This document shows positions 47,512 to 58,620 of a stretch of DNA of 64,000 bases, one piece after another; position 1 is the first letter of the stretch, and each line of letters opens with the position of its first letter. The DNA is from Paramacrobiotus metropolitanus. Taxonomy: Eukaryota; Tardigrada; Eutardigrada; Parachela; Macrobiotidae. A program made the position numbers and the translations under genes. Where the stretch lies: NCBI RefSeq assembly GCF_019649055.1, contig NW_026570341.1:186001-250000 (forward strand), given 5' to 3'. The notes below the pieces were generated by a model. That model made no database searches, was not told the origin of the DNA, and saw only the letters and a list, made by a program, of their open reading frames with translations.

Positions 47512-50058
47512 ACGACAGATGGGGATGCTGCATCGAAGAAGAAGGAATCTCTAACCGGGCGATTTCGACGGCAGCTACGGGATTTCGAAAGTGGAGTTCG
47601 GCCCCCTAGTGGCACCTCGACCACAAAACCCCGCGGCGGGCACCGCGCGACTGATGATGCAGAACATTTACGCCGAATGGTGGATTCATGCATCAACGAA
47701 TGCTCTGTGCATAAAGCTGTTGCTCGATTGGCGTCCGAAGAAAGCGTGCTTAATATTGATGCCAAAGTTTTATCGGTTCTCCGTTCGAAACACTCTGACG
47801 CACCAGTGGATACGAATTTTCCTGTTCCCGCAGAGAATGACGTGCCCACGTTCGCGCCCATCACGGCTGCGGAAGTTATCAGTGCTGTTTTTAGCTTTCC
47901 AAGCGGATCCGCGGGAGGGTTGGATGGTCTCCGTCCACAACACCTCAAAGATATGCTGAGTTGCAAGGATGCTGCCGAATCTCAACTTTGTTCTGCATTG
48001 TGTAAGCTAATGAGTTTTATTGTGGCTGGCAAGGTGCCGGAGGAGGTGCGACCTGTTTTGTTTGGCGCGAACCTGATTGCCTTGTCTAAGAAAGATGGCG
48101 GTGTTCGGCCTATTGCTGTGGGTAACGTTTTACGAAGACTAGCTGCCAAGATTGTCACAAAGCGATGTGGTAAGAAAGCAAAGGAATTTTTTACTCCTAC
48201 TCAAGTTGGATGTGGCACACGCGGTGGAGCGGAAGCAGCTGTGCACGCCGTTCGGAGTTTTATAAACGATGAACACGACGCCCTACGGGTTCTTTTTAAA
48301 ATTGATTACAGAAATGCTTTTAACACCGTCCGCCGTGATGTTATGTTGCAGTCTGTATTAGAGCACTTTCCCGAATATTATCCGTTTGTTTTGAGTGCGT
48401 ATGGAGCGCCATCTACCTTATCATGCAATGGCAGTGAGGAAGATTTGTCTTCCGCCACGGGGATCCAGCAGGGTGATCCTATGGGGCCATTGCTTTATTG
48501 CCTCGTTGCACTACTATTCTGCATTAGCTTGTCCTCGAAACTGCGGGTGTTTTTCCTGGACGACGGTGCACTGGGAGGTACGGTGGAAGAAGTGGCAAAT
48601 GACCTGAAATCAATCATCGCCGCCAGCAGTGCCGCCGGACTGCAGTTGAACCCAGCGAAGTGCGAAATGCTCCTGATTGGTGGAACTGCTCAAGAACGCG
48701 AGGTGGCCAGGAACAGGCTGCATTCAATTGCTCCCGGTGCGATTGTTTTGCAGCCTGAAACGGTAACGTTTCTTGGTGCACCATTAACTGACGAAGCCAT
48801 AACCCACTTATTGCAACAGAAAATTGCTTCGTTGAAAATTTTTATAGAGCGCGTGCAGTTGCTAAACGCCCATCATGGATTCTACCTCCTGCGGAACTGG
48901 CTGTCCATCCCGAAGCTCATGTATACGCTGCGCTGTAGCCCTTGTTGGAAAGTGCCGGAGCTTCTGGATGAATTCGACAAGCACGTTAAAGAAGCCCTCG
49001 AAGAGATCACTAACACCAAACTGGACGGACGTGTATATACGCAGGCTATGCTCCCTGTTGCCAAAGGTGGTTTGGGTGTGCGACGAGCGAAAGCATTGGC
49101 TCCTTCAGCCTTTTTGGCTTCCGTGTTTGCAACTCGTCAGCTGACATCCCAGATCTTTAATGGCAGTAGCGAGCAGTTGGTCAATGATGCGTGTGAATCT
49201 TGAAAACTGGAGTCCGGTTGTGAAGAGCTGCCTCTGGACCTGGCCCGTGTCCATCAGTGTGTATGGGATAACGCCGTTATTCAGAAGGATGTCGATACAC
49301 TGTGGAGTAACATTGGTGACAATAAACAGGAGGAAGCACGCTTAAGGGCAGTCAGCACTAAATACGCAGGGGCTTGGCTTAGCGCTCTTCCGGCGAAAGT
49401 ATTCGGCAACTTTCTGGACGATCAAACAATTCGCATTTCCGTGGGCCTATGGCAGGGTGCTAAAATTGTTGAGGGCCATTCGTGTACCAGATGTGGAAAA
49501 GATGTAGCAGAAAACGGTTACCATGGGCTTGCCTGTAAGAAGTGTATCGGAAGAAGGGAGCGCCATAACGGTATAAACGACATCATACTGCGGGCCCTCT
49601 GCAATGCCGGAATCGAGTCGTATCCAGAGCCTGTGGGTTTTGTGCGAGAGAACGGAAAACGACCGGACGGAGCCACACGTTGGAAATGGTACCGCGGACA
49701 GCCGTTAGTGTGGGACGTGACGTGCAGAGACACGATGTGCGATTCTTACATTGATGCAACTTCAAAGTGTGCTGGCGCCGCCGCCGAACTGGCTTGCCGG
49801 GAGAAGATTGGAAAATACAAGTCGCTTACTGATCGCTGCAATTTTGTCCCCTTTGCATGTGAGACTTTTGGCACTTGGTGCGAGACCGGCATTGTTACGT
49901 TAAAGGAGATTGGAAAGAAGTTGTTTTTAAGGACGGGCGAGAGCCGCTCTACTTGTTTTTTGTTTCAGCGTTTAAGTTTGGAAATAATGCGTGGGAATGC
50001 CATGAGTGTGTTATGTACGGTCCCTTCTCGTGCCAACTGGGACAAATTTTTCATTTGA
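47512..50058 (+). pseudogene. Non-LTR retrotransposon ORF with one in-frame stop
   Basis: One reading frame spans the whole interval, broken only by TGA at 49201-49203. The ATG at 47677 begins a 508-codon part with a reverse transcriptase: KDGGVRPIAVGNVLRR, FKIDYRNAFNTVRRD, GIQQGDPMGPLLYCL and FFLDDGALGG (the YADD-box position reads LDDG, which still has two Asp). The frame continues after the stop (KLESGCEELPLDLARVHQ) to CTRCGKD...HGLACKKCIGRRERH, a zinc-knuckle-like CCHC region. It then reaches KRPDGATRWKWYRGQPLVWDVTC, which fits the PD...D core of a restriction-like endonuclease. The 5' end lacks a clear start (frame open from 47512), so the copy may be truncated. AATAAA lies at 50099-50104. 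The protein would copy and insert the element by target-primed reverse transcription. Confidence 0.85.
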
Positions 50059-50142
50059 ATGTATTTCTGTGAGCGATGCTCGTCTCCATACATATTGCAA
50101 ATAAAGTAGTAAGTATATTAAATATTATTTTTTAATAATATT

Positions 50143-50176
50143 TGGCCTATATCTATATACACACACACACTGAACA
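50143..50176. repeat. AT/AC dinucleotide microsatellite
   Basis: TATATCTATATACACACACACACAC follows the retrotransposon 3' end; the perfect AC run is about 14 bp. Confidence 0.7.
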
Positions 50177-50654
50177 CAGCATATAGTTTTAGTTTCTAAA
50201 ATTTCTTACATATAACACTGTCGATTCTCCTATGTAACGATCCAGGTCCTCCTTAGACGCCAACGCTCGCGAAACCTGCAGTTCCCGGATATTATCGAAC
50301 GGGCGTCTCAGATATGCGCTGTTGTACATGAGAAAACTGTTATTAATTAAAGAGCTACAGGGGCCGCCCAAGTTGTGCTATTTTTCCAAAAATGTGTTTT
50401 CAGCCCTATAATGTAAAATTTTGGTAACTCCCTGTAAAAGCACGTACGTTTTCCTTGTTTCGATGTCTTATTTCACCGGCATAATATTATTTGCTTTGCT
50501 AAAGTCGATTGAGGACTCCATTTACGCAAACAAAGCCGTCAGAAAGAAGAGCAGAAGTGTTCCTGGGAAGTATTGCCCACGCGTTTCCGATTTGTCCCAC
50601 TTTAAAAGCGTCCATTCTTCTGTCTCAACCGGTTCAAACTCGTATGATTCAGCT
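50177..50654. other. Intergenic, nothing recognised
   Basis: No supported gene between the retrotransposon tail and the second direct repeat. Confidence 0.35.
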
Positions 50655-51415
50655 TTAACAACGTACGTACGTACAAATACAACAGTGACGACACTATACT
50701 TTTTTGACCAATAATAAACTTGGCAGTTGTTGATGGCTGACCAGATTAGTATGCCAGCGCTGCTGCGATGGAGAAGGCAAGTCAGATATGTGATTGGAGA
50801 GCGCTCCATAAATTACGTACACAGAGAACCACGATTTTTTCCCCACGCACTTCCCCTTCGTAGCGGTCCGTCCTGTTTGCTTGACACTTCTCTCATGGTT
50901 TGCCGGGGTAGCCAGTGCTTGCCACATTTTTTGACCCCCTCCAGCTTATTGCGGTTTTCGCTGCGTACGTAATTGAGGGATCCCCCTTCGCGTCAGAAGC
51001 CCATTCACGTTGTATGTACATCAGGCTGCGGGATGACGTCTCGGCAATAAATTTGTTAGCGAGCGTCTCTCGTCCGTTTGTCAGCCGGTAGAACCGTCTA
51101 TAAAGCCGTCCAGTCTAGTTCTTTAACTCCGCTTTAAAACTGGACATTTCTGCCACGGACTGCGTTCGAGCAATGCCTGCAAAACTATGAGAGGCAGTGC
51201 GATAAGCAAAGATTTTCTAAATTTTGTTAAAGTTAAAAGAATTCCTCACAGTCATTAAGAAGCTTTTACTTCAGGGTACGCAAATAAAAGTTGATACGTA
51301 ATTAATCATAACATTTTTGGTATTTTACGATACAGTTTCCGTTTAATATTATTAAATTTATTTATTAAATTTACTTACGTATTAAATTTATTAAAAATTG
51401 TGCTTTATATTGAAC
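50655..51415. promoter_or_regulatory. Direct repeat serving as upstream region of the F-box gene
   Basis: Second copy of the 46925-47508 sequence. A CTATAAAGCCGTCCAG word at about 51092-51107 looks like a TATA element, with a possible start region (CTTTAACTCCG) about 25-30 bp on. The left copy has GAAAAAGCCGTCCAG in place of the TATA-like word. The repeat ends about 165 bp before the F-box gene ATG. Confidence 0.45.
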
Positions 51416-51580
51416 GATTTTCTGAAGCGTGTCTTATTCTGAATTCTGCCTCAATTTCGCTCTGCATTGTAGTTGTAAAAGGGAAGCGTTTACTGAATCG
51501 CATTCTTCCTTGTACGCGGTGGTGCATTGCGCATCAGCGCAAGGGTATTTCCCGTTTCGAGTCCCGACATACCCTGAAGC

Positions 51581-53464
51581 ATGCCGAGTGGAATGCACCG
51601 CGAGAACGCCGTGGACGTTCTCTTCGACGACGGGATGATGCGATACGGACGCGTCGTGGACGTGGCCGTCAACGGGCTCTTCGTCAATCTGCTCTGCCCC
51701 AACCGACGCCGTGAATTCGTCCCGTTCGACCGTCTGTTCGTGCTGAGCAAGACGAGCGAAGCGGAACTGGCTGGCGTTTTCTCGAAGAAATCCTCGAAAA
51801 TTCCCGTGGAAGTGCTGGTAGAGGAGACTCGGTTGGGCCCATGGATTTGGATTCCTGGCGAAGCAGTCAGTTTCGGATGCGGGATGCAGCACGGCATCGT
51901 GGCTAAATGGCGACGTCCGTGCAACGGAGAAGCGTGTACCGATTTCGTACCCAGCGAACGGATCCGCTGGACAGTGCAGACGGAGCTGAATCGGCGGCGG
52001 TTGGCCCACCTTCAGGGAACGGCGTGGGCTGAAAGCGGAAGTTCTTCACTGGATCACCACGCAGCACCCGATCATGCTGGACCAGGAACCTTCGTCAAGC
52101 AGACTCTACAGTTGGACGACGAATTTCGCTCCCTGTCCGCTGAAGAAACCGCGGCGCTCATGAAGCGGTTGAACGGGTGCGAAGTGGATTTCTTAAACTG
52201 CACGGTTGCCGTCGTCGATGTGGTTGACGGCGGAGTGGTGTACATTTGTCGACCGGATCACTCCCATCGCGGCGATTCCTGGACTCGGCATGTTCTGGTG
52301 AGGAATCGGCTCAGTTTGAGTGTGAAAACGATCTGGTTACGCATACTGCACGGATTTCAGGCGGCCGTCGCGAGTTTTGACGAGGAGATGGTCAGCGGGT
52401 CAGACCTAACGCACGAAGTCCCGACAACGAACGACCAGAAGCCGCTTCCCGGGGAATTATTCATGGAGGTCTTCTCCTACCTGGACACGGTGACGCAGAT
52501 GGCGCTGCGCGCGGTCTGCGCAGCGTGGAACGCGATGCTGGAGGAGCCAGTGTTGAGCGGCCGCATCACGATGTCTCTCTTCGACTACACTGCATCGAAG
52601 TGGCGATTCCACCGCTACTTACCCGTGGCGGCGGTTTATAAGCGCCTGCAACTGGGCACGCAGCACATTACGATGACGCATTCCGGCCAAAGAGACTGCC
52701 CGGCGCCGAACGCCGCCATCGAGGACGCAGTGCAGTTGTGCGCGATGAGCAACTTCGTGACGCAGCTGCGCACCGGCATCCGCCTGCGCCGTCTGCACCT
52801 GGATCACTTCTACTGGGACCTGTTGATTGACGCCGCGGCCGACTGTGCTGGCGCCACCGAGTGCGTCCTGCACCAGATTGATCCGGCGGCGGTGGAGACG
52901 GTGGCGCAGTGGGATCTGCACCAGCTGCAGGAATTCATCGGCGTCGGCGGCAGTTTACCGTGCAGCACGCTCCTCCTGACCAACGGCGAGGTTAACTTGG
53001 TGTGCCCGTTCTTTTTTCTCGAACGCGTAGAGACAGCCAGTGTCACAGTGGAAATTCGTACAGTGCCACTGCCGATTGGTGCGGATTTCGGCTGCGCGTT
53101 GTGGGAGGCGATGGACGCGCTGCTGCCGGTGCCGGATAAGCAGAAAGTGGAGGAGCTTCTGCAGCGGCTGCAGCGGGAGCAAGACCTGCAGCAAGTCGTC
53201 TGCAAAGTATGTACCGTTCACAGTTACGAATCGTGCAGCTATCTTCACCAAGTAGTAAGTACTGCGCTATGACTGCGTTGGCAGATGCTGTGCACGCTGC
53301 ACTCAGCTGATCCGCGTCCCTCAGCGCACTACCACGGGAAGCAGTGGTGCGAGGACGGCTTGCGGGATTTGCAGCTGGATAAACTGTCGCGCATCGCCCG
53401 CCACTTGCTCGTTGATCTGCACAGAGTGACCTCCTTGGCTGGCCGGGAAGCCCTGCACGTTTGA
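51581..53464 (+). CDS. F-box-like protein with a unique N-terminal domain
   Basis: Two exons (51581-53206 and 53285-53464) join in phase to give 601 residues. The second exon starts after TTGGCAG and ends QLDKLSRIARHLLVDLHRVTS. The N-terminal region has VDVLFDDGMMRYGRVVDV, NRRREFVPFDRLF, VEVLVEETRLGPWIWIPGE and DFVPSERIRW. This reads like two Tudor- or DUF-type small beta domains that I know only from invertebrate, possibly tardigrade, proteins. Around residues 288-330, LPGELFMEVFSYLDTVTQMA followed by LRAVCAAWNAML is a good F-box, which in the family binds SKP1 in SCF ubiquitin ligases. The rest may be the substrate-binding part. The second F-box gene (53948-55137) converges on it and has a similar small last exon. 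Coding DNA is GC-rich. Confidence 0.8.
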
Positions 53465-53947
53465 CCATTTGGCTGCCGTCGATAAGCGTTAGCCATCCCA
53501 TGTACATGTACAACCATGTATTTAAATATATGCATCCGCATCGTCGATTAGCTGCATCTGTTGTAGTCCGTGCATCTGTTTTGTAGCTCATAAATATAAT
53601 TTGCCTCCTAACTTTTTTCAACTCGTCAATGTTTCGCCGCTTTTTTTTCGGCTCCGAATTTGGACACCTTACTCTGTATCGCGGCAGTGGACAGTGCCGA
53701 CTAGAAAATCTATTGGGTTGGTCGACTCTGTGTGCACTTTTTTATTCCAAACAACCTACGACGCAACCAGCGAATCATATTCTAATGTGCAAAAAAGTAC
53801 AATGAGCATGTATCTGTGTATAGAACAACAACGATGCACTAACGTATCGTAAATCCAACACTTAAAGGCACTGACAACCTTACATGTAATATACACTATA
53901 CGTAACAGTACGGGCAAAAATGACATTTAATCTACTCAGTAGGACAT
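53465..53947. other. 3' interval between the convergent F-box genes
   Basis: Shared 3' region of two convergent genes; AT-rich toward the right. An ATAAA-containing stretch near 53590 may serve polyadenylation. Confidence 0.4.
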
Positions 53948-55137
53948 TCACATAACAGCGTCGAAAGAAACGTCCGCAGTGAGACTCTTTCTGGCAACCC
54001 GGCAGTACAGCAGATACTGCACCATTGGTGTCAGCTGGTTAAGCTCGACGGCGCTTATCGGATCGTCTAACACCGCCGAATTCTGAAGATATGTGATATT
54101 CTCCCGTGGATCTCCGGCTTGGCGATGTCTCAGGATCTGGAAAACGAAAAAAACTTAAACTCACTTTTACACCACTAACGACGCAATATTAAATAACTTC
54201 TTATTATAACAGCGCTGCTGGAAAAGTTAAAACGGCGCGACTGGATCTCGCGCGTTCTTCCCGATAATATAACAAGTATAAGAAGATTTACCCATACCGC
54301 AATAAAATTCTCATTCAGTTCCCAGTCGCGGTTCGGCTTTGCGATCACGTCGGACACACGATCCGCCTGTGGGCCATCCAGCAGCGGACAGCCTGGTTCG
54401 ATCATGCTCCACCATTCAGTGGCGCTGAGACGGTTGTGGCGCATCCGTCCAAACGGGATGCAGATCGTGACCAGCACGCGACCGTCCGCTACCGAATTGC
54501 GAATTTCGCATATCAAGTTCCTTATAACGAGAATCCGACAAATTGCGGCAAGCGAATTGAGTAAACCATTCAGTTCCTCAATGTAATTGGCGTCAATGGC
54601 CGGCATGAAATAGCAATGAACGTCGACCAAAAGGCACGTGTCCGGCAGATTCATGACCTCGCCTTTCGTAAAGATTTCACGGAAAATGCACTGTCCATCA
54701 AGCGGATAGAGTTCCAGATTGAACGAGTTCGACGGCCCCTCCGTTGGTTGTCCCGGAATTAAAACATTCACGAAATCTGTGGGCATGTTCACGGACAGCA
54801 CGCTTGTGGGAGAGCGCAGCACACTACGCGAAGGATGTTCAAGATACAACAGATTCTTGACGGCGGCCGATGAGAGTATCCAGCTCCATTTAGAGCACAC
54901 CCGCCGCAGTCGGCACTGGTCAGCGGTGTTGAAACATTGAAAAATCCCTGGCAGGACCTCGCGTGGTAGAATCGAGAGGACAGTATTCCAATCGCTGACA
55001 GCCACCGAATCGCCCGGAACTGGCAATGTTAAGGGGCCGCTGCCACCCGAAGCTGTCTCTGGGAATTCTACCTTGTCCGTGGTGTGGTAGATACAGCGTA
55101 TGCTGTATCTACACACAATATGCTTATGTAAGACCAT
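53948..55137 (-). CDS. Second F-box-like protein
   Basis: Two exons, 54298-55137 and 53948-54136, join in phase to give 342 residues. The donor is GTATGG and the acceptor TTTTCCAG. An F-box-like stretch sits near residues 56-95: LPREVLPGIFQCFNTADQCR then LRRVCSKWSWIL. The rest has no domain I know. The last exon ends in LNQLTPMVQYLLYCRVARKS, which parallels the short final exon of the neighbouring F-box gene (LDKLSRIARHLLVDLHRVTS), so the two may be distant paralogues in a convergent pair. It lacks the N-terminal beta domains of the other protein, so it may be a shortened relative. The start at MVLHKHIVCRYS is the first ATG; a later start is possible, since the first ~25 residues look unlike the rest. 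Confidence 0.7.
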
Positions 55138-55289
55138 GCGTGGTCATGCTTTGTCAGCAAGTAGTGATGTGGCCGCCGGCATCGTGTAGAGTCTTCTAGA
55201 TTGTTCTAGATGCTGTGTTGTTGTCTGTGAAGTATAAAATGCACAGTAGACGCTGTGTGTAAAGAGAGAGATCTGGCATAAAGGTTTAG

Positions 55290-56980
55290 CGCTGTCACCG
55301 GCAGAAAGGTTTACGGGTTAATGGTTTACGATCAAAGAAGCCGCATAAACCTTCCTGCCGAACCGCGTAAACCTTTCTGCCGAATGCGTAAACCTTTTTC
55401 ATTGACAACGTAAACCTTTCTGCCGGGTCATTATTTTTATTCTGCGATGTTATAAAGGACGCTATTGTGCGCCTTCGGGGTAGCCATAAAAACGTGCGCA
55501 ATCTCCCTATCGATACATTTTAGAATCGGTGCTTGAGCTTGGCTGTCGTCCAAGGAAATGCTGCCGTGTTAGAGACAAAGAAAATCCATCCTTAAACCTA
55601 AACCACTTTTAATGCGTAAACCTTTCCGTCAAGCCGCGTCAACCTTCCTGCACGACCACTGTTTCCATTTTACAATGGTGCAAAGACGTTATTGTGCGTG
55701 CGGAATACGCTAAAAAATTTTGAAGAGTTTTTGAAGAGCAAATGTGAACGATTTAAAGAAGTGTCACGTGTATGCACTTTTCGTTTTATTGATGGCTCTT
55801 ACCCAATAAAATCAAGTGATTTTTTTTATCAAGCGATTAAGTTTTTAAACCGGCAATCTACTGCCCGGTTTCCAAATTATAATACTTTCCTACTTATAAC
55901 AGCCATATGTCCTTCCAATGCGTGTGGTAAAAAAGTTCGCCGTGTAAATTTTCAACTTCTCTGTGCAGAACACTGGAACACTAAAACCTAAAACAGCAAC
56001 AACTTTAGAGCGAAATGCATGTGGCAATTTCCATAGTGGCCGCATTCATTGTCGTAGCACACCCTTATGACTGTTCTGAAGCCTGACGACCTTAACACGC
56101 ACACTAACGTCTTTGCACCATTGTAAAATGGAAACAGTGGTCGTGCAGGAAGGTTGACGCAGCTTGACGGAAAGGTTTGCGCATTAAAAGTGCCGCCGAC
56201 GAAATGGTTTACGCTGTCAATCATAAAGGTTTACGAGCTAATGACAAAGGTTTACGTACTCGTAGCATTAACCATTCTGCCGGATTTTGGCAGGAAGGTA
56301 TACGCAGCCTCTTGATCGTGAACCATTAACCCGGTCGAAATCCGGCAGAAAAGTTAATGCTACGTAAACCTTTTTAACGACAGCGTAAACCTTTCTGCCG
56401 GCGGCATCTTTGAAGCTGAAACCTTTCTGCCGGATCCGTAAACCTTTCTGCCGGCGGCATCCATTGATCAACAATGGCAGCACCATGGCCATTGTTTGTG
56501 GACGCGCAAGCTGTTGTACATAGTTATCATAGTACTTGCACACTACAGGGAGTTGCGGGTGTCCAGATATATGCCCAGTGCAGCACAGTCAAGTTGCTGA
56601 AGATGTAGGTTACTACGAAGCCAATATTTGCAGTTGTCTAGGACTCAAGGATACGTCGCTTGCGGTTTTATAAGAATGTCAAGCAATTTTCCATCTGCAT
56701 CTACATCTTCAGCATCATGATGTGCTGCACTGAGTATATATCGTACACCCGCAACTCCCTATACTGTGCAAGTATTCTGTACTATCTACCACAGCTTGCG
56801 CGCCACAAACAATGGCCATAGTGTTGCCACTGTTGATCAATGGATGCCCCCGGCAAAAAGGTTTACGCAGTCCGGCAGGATGGTTTACGTATCGTAAACC
56901 TTTCTGCCGGATTTCGGCGGAAAGGTTTACGCGGCACCTTTGATCGTAAACAATAAACCCGTAAACCTTTCTGCCGGCTA
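55290..56980. mobile_element. Nested fold-back elements with a CGTAAACCTTTCTGCCG motif
   Basis: The 17-bp motif CGTAAACCTTTCTGCCG or its complement appears at least a dozen times. The outer ends (about 55295-55400 and 56870-56980) are inverted copies. Two further inverted pairs lie inside: about 55600-55702 with 56093-56190, and about 56455-56610 with 56695-56850. No transposase is encoded; the frame 55692-55991 lies in a loop and lacks family features. This looks like a compound non-autonomous DNA element or satellite-like fold-back repeat. Confidence 0.7.
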
Positions 56981-58620
56981 CAAGCGCGCAGTTCGGTCAG
57001 CATGTATATCTGTATAGCGTATGTCATGGGGCAGGTCGCCCACAGTGGACTGGAAAGCGTACACACGTCCCCGCTTGTTTCCGTTGGCGGATACAGATTT
57101 TTTTTGCTGGCAGGTCTCCAGAAGGCCGGAGCACCGATGTAGCCTGTAAAGATGAATTGCATGACCAATCAGTTTTTAACTAAATTCTATACGTAGTTTG
57201 GTCAGCTCCGTCTCTGGAATCACTTACATAAAAATCTTTTCCCAGCTTCGCGTACGCAACCAAATCTTTCCGAGATACATCGACCAACAAAGCCTGACGG
57301 TCGCACGCCTTGGCTGATGGGCTCCTAACTTGCTCGTAGGGCACGGGTTTCCGCGTGCCGGTGCGGTGTAGAGAAGTCGGTGTATATTCAACGAACATGA
57401 AGTATTTCGATGGTATATATTTCATATAATTTTTATTATAAACTGGAATCCAGATTCCGCAGAGCATTAAAGATGATAATAATTATACAGTAAGCGGTAG
57501 TATTTGTACGGCCGACAAGACCATCGCTTCCGGTCAGCGTCCACTGCAGCGTCTCTAACGTCTGCGCGCACCCAAAACCAGCACCGAGCAAATGCCACGT
57601 GCCACAATGTCACCCTTAATATGTGAGAGTGCCGAATTGTACTCAGCTTGGCAATATATATATAACAACCTTTATTGAGTTCCATTTGCTGTTATGCGGC
57701 AAAAAACCCCTATTACAAATTAGGGGAAAAGGCACGCATAACCTATTCTTTTTTGAAAAGTTTTGTAAACAAAACTTGTGCAACGGAAACTGCAATAAGG
57801 TAAAAGACCGCTTGCTCTCCTCTACTTTACACATGAATCTTTTTTTTGGTATTTTCCTAGAAAAAAAATAATTAAAGCAGAGATTATAGTGGTTAAGAGT
57901 AAGGAAAGGACGATCACAATACAAATTATGCAGGATGTATGGCAAGCTACAATGCAACACACCAACCGCATAAAAAAACGAACATAATTACTAAACATGT
58001 ATACTCATGCACTCGCTTGGCGAAGGGCAGGCACGTCGCTTTCGGTGGATTGCGATTGCTGACCGCAAAAACTGTGCGCACTTGATGGGAGAAGGAAAAG
58101 TGAAGTATGAGCTTGAAACGAGTCAGCGTGAGGACGAGAGAGATACGGCGCAGAGAGAGCTAGCCGGCGAAATTGGGATCATAGTGAGTGTTAAACTCGC
58201 ATCAGACTCGACAGTCAGTGGATATAGCTTAGCTTTCGCAACCCTATAGTGCAGCTATGAGAGAATTGATATTGGGAAGCAGAAACCAAAACGTGGAAAT
58301 TTGTTGGAAAGTTATAAAAACGTTGAAATTTTTCAGATTTACCCGTCAGACTTTCATTCAATATTAAAAATATGCCTTCAGTAAAGTTTTGGAAAAAACC
58401 GAACTTTTCAAAAGTTATGACTTTTTAATAATTATATTACGTAATAAGCGCCAGTTAGACATTGAAAAGTTTAGTTGGGCCAGGTGGAAGCCACAGTTTA
58501 TCCGAGCGCTTATTGAAGACAGCATAACTACAACAAAGAGCAATTTTAGCCATTTTCTTACAAATTAAGGAGGAAGTGTTAGAATTACAACCAGATATTT
58601 GCTTCAACAAGCAGGTCAAA
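56981..58620. other. Intergenic, nothing recognised
   Basis: About 1.6 kb without a supported gene. Open frames at 57180-57467 and 57643-57960 have no recognisable features. The stretch 58260-58620 may be the 3' untranslated tail of the leftward retrotransposon that begins at 61600. Confidence 0.4.

Noticed and set aside
46925-51415. LTR retrotransposon with the direct repeats as LTRs
   Set aside because: The enzyme between them is a non-LTR-type reverse transcriptase with a C-terminal endonuclease-like region, and one repeat continues into the F-box gene region. No gag, protease or integrase is seen.
53043-53621. 192-codon minus-strand frame opposite the F-box gene
   Set aside because: It overlaps the convincing exons on the plus strand and is an antisense shadow.
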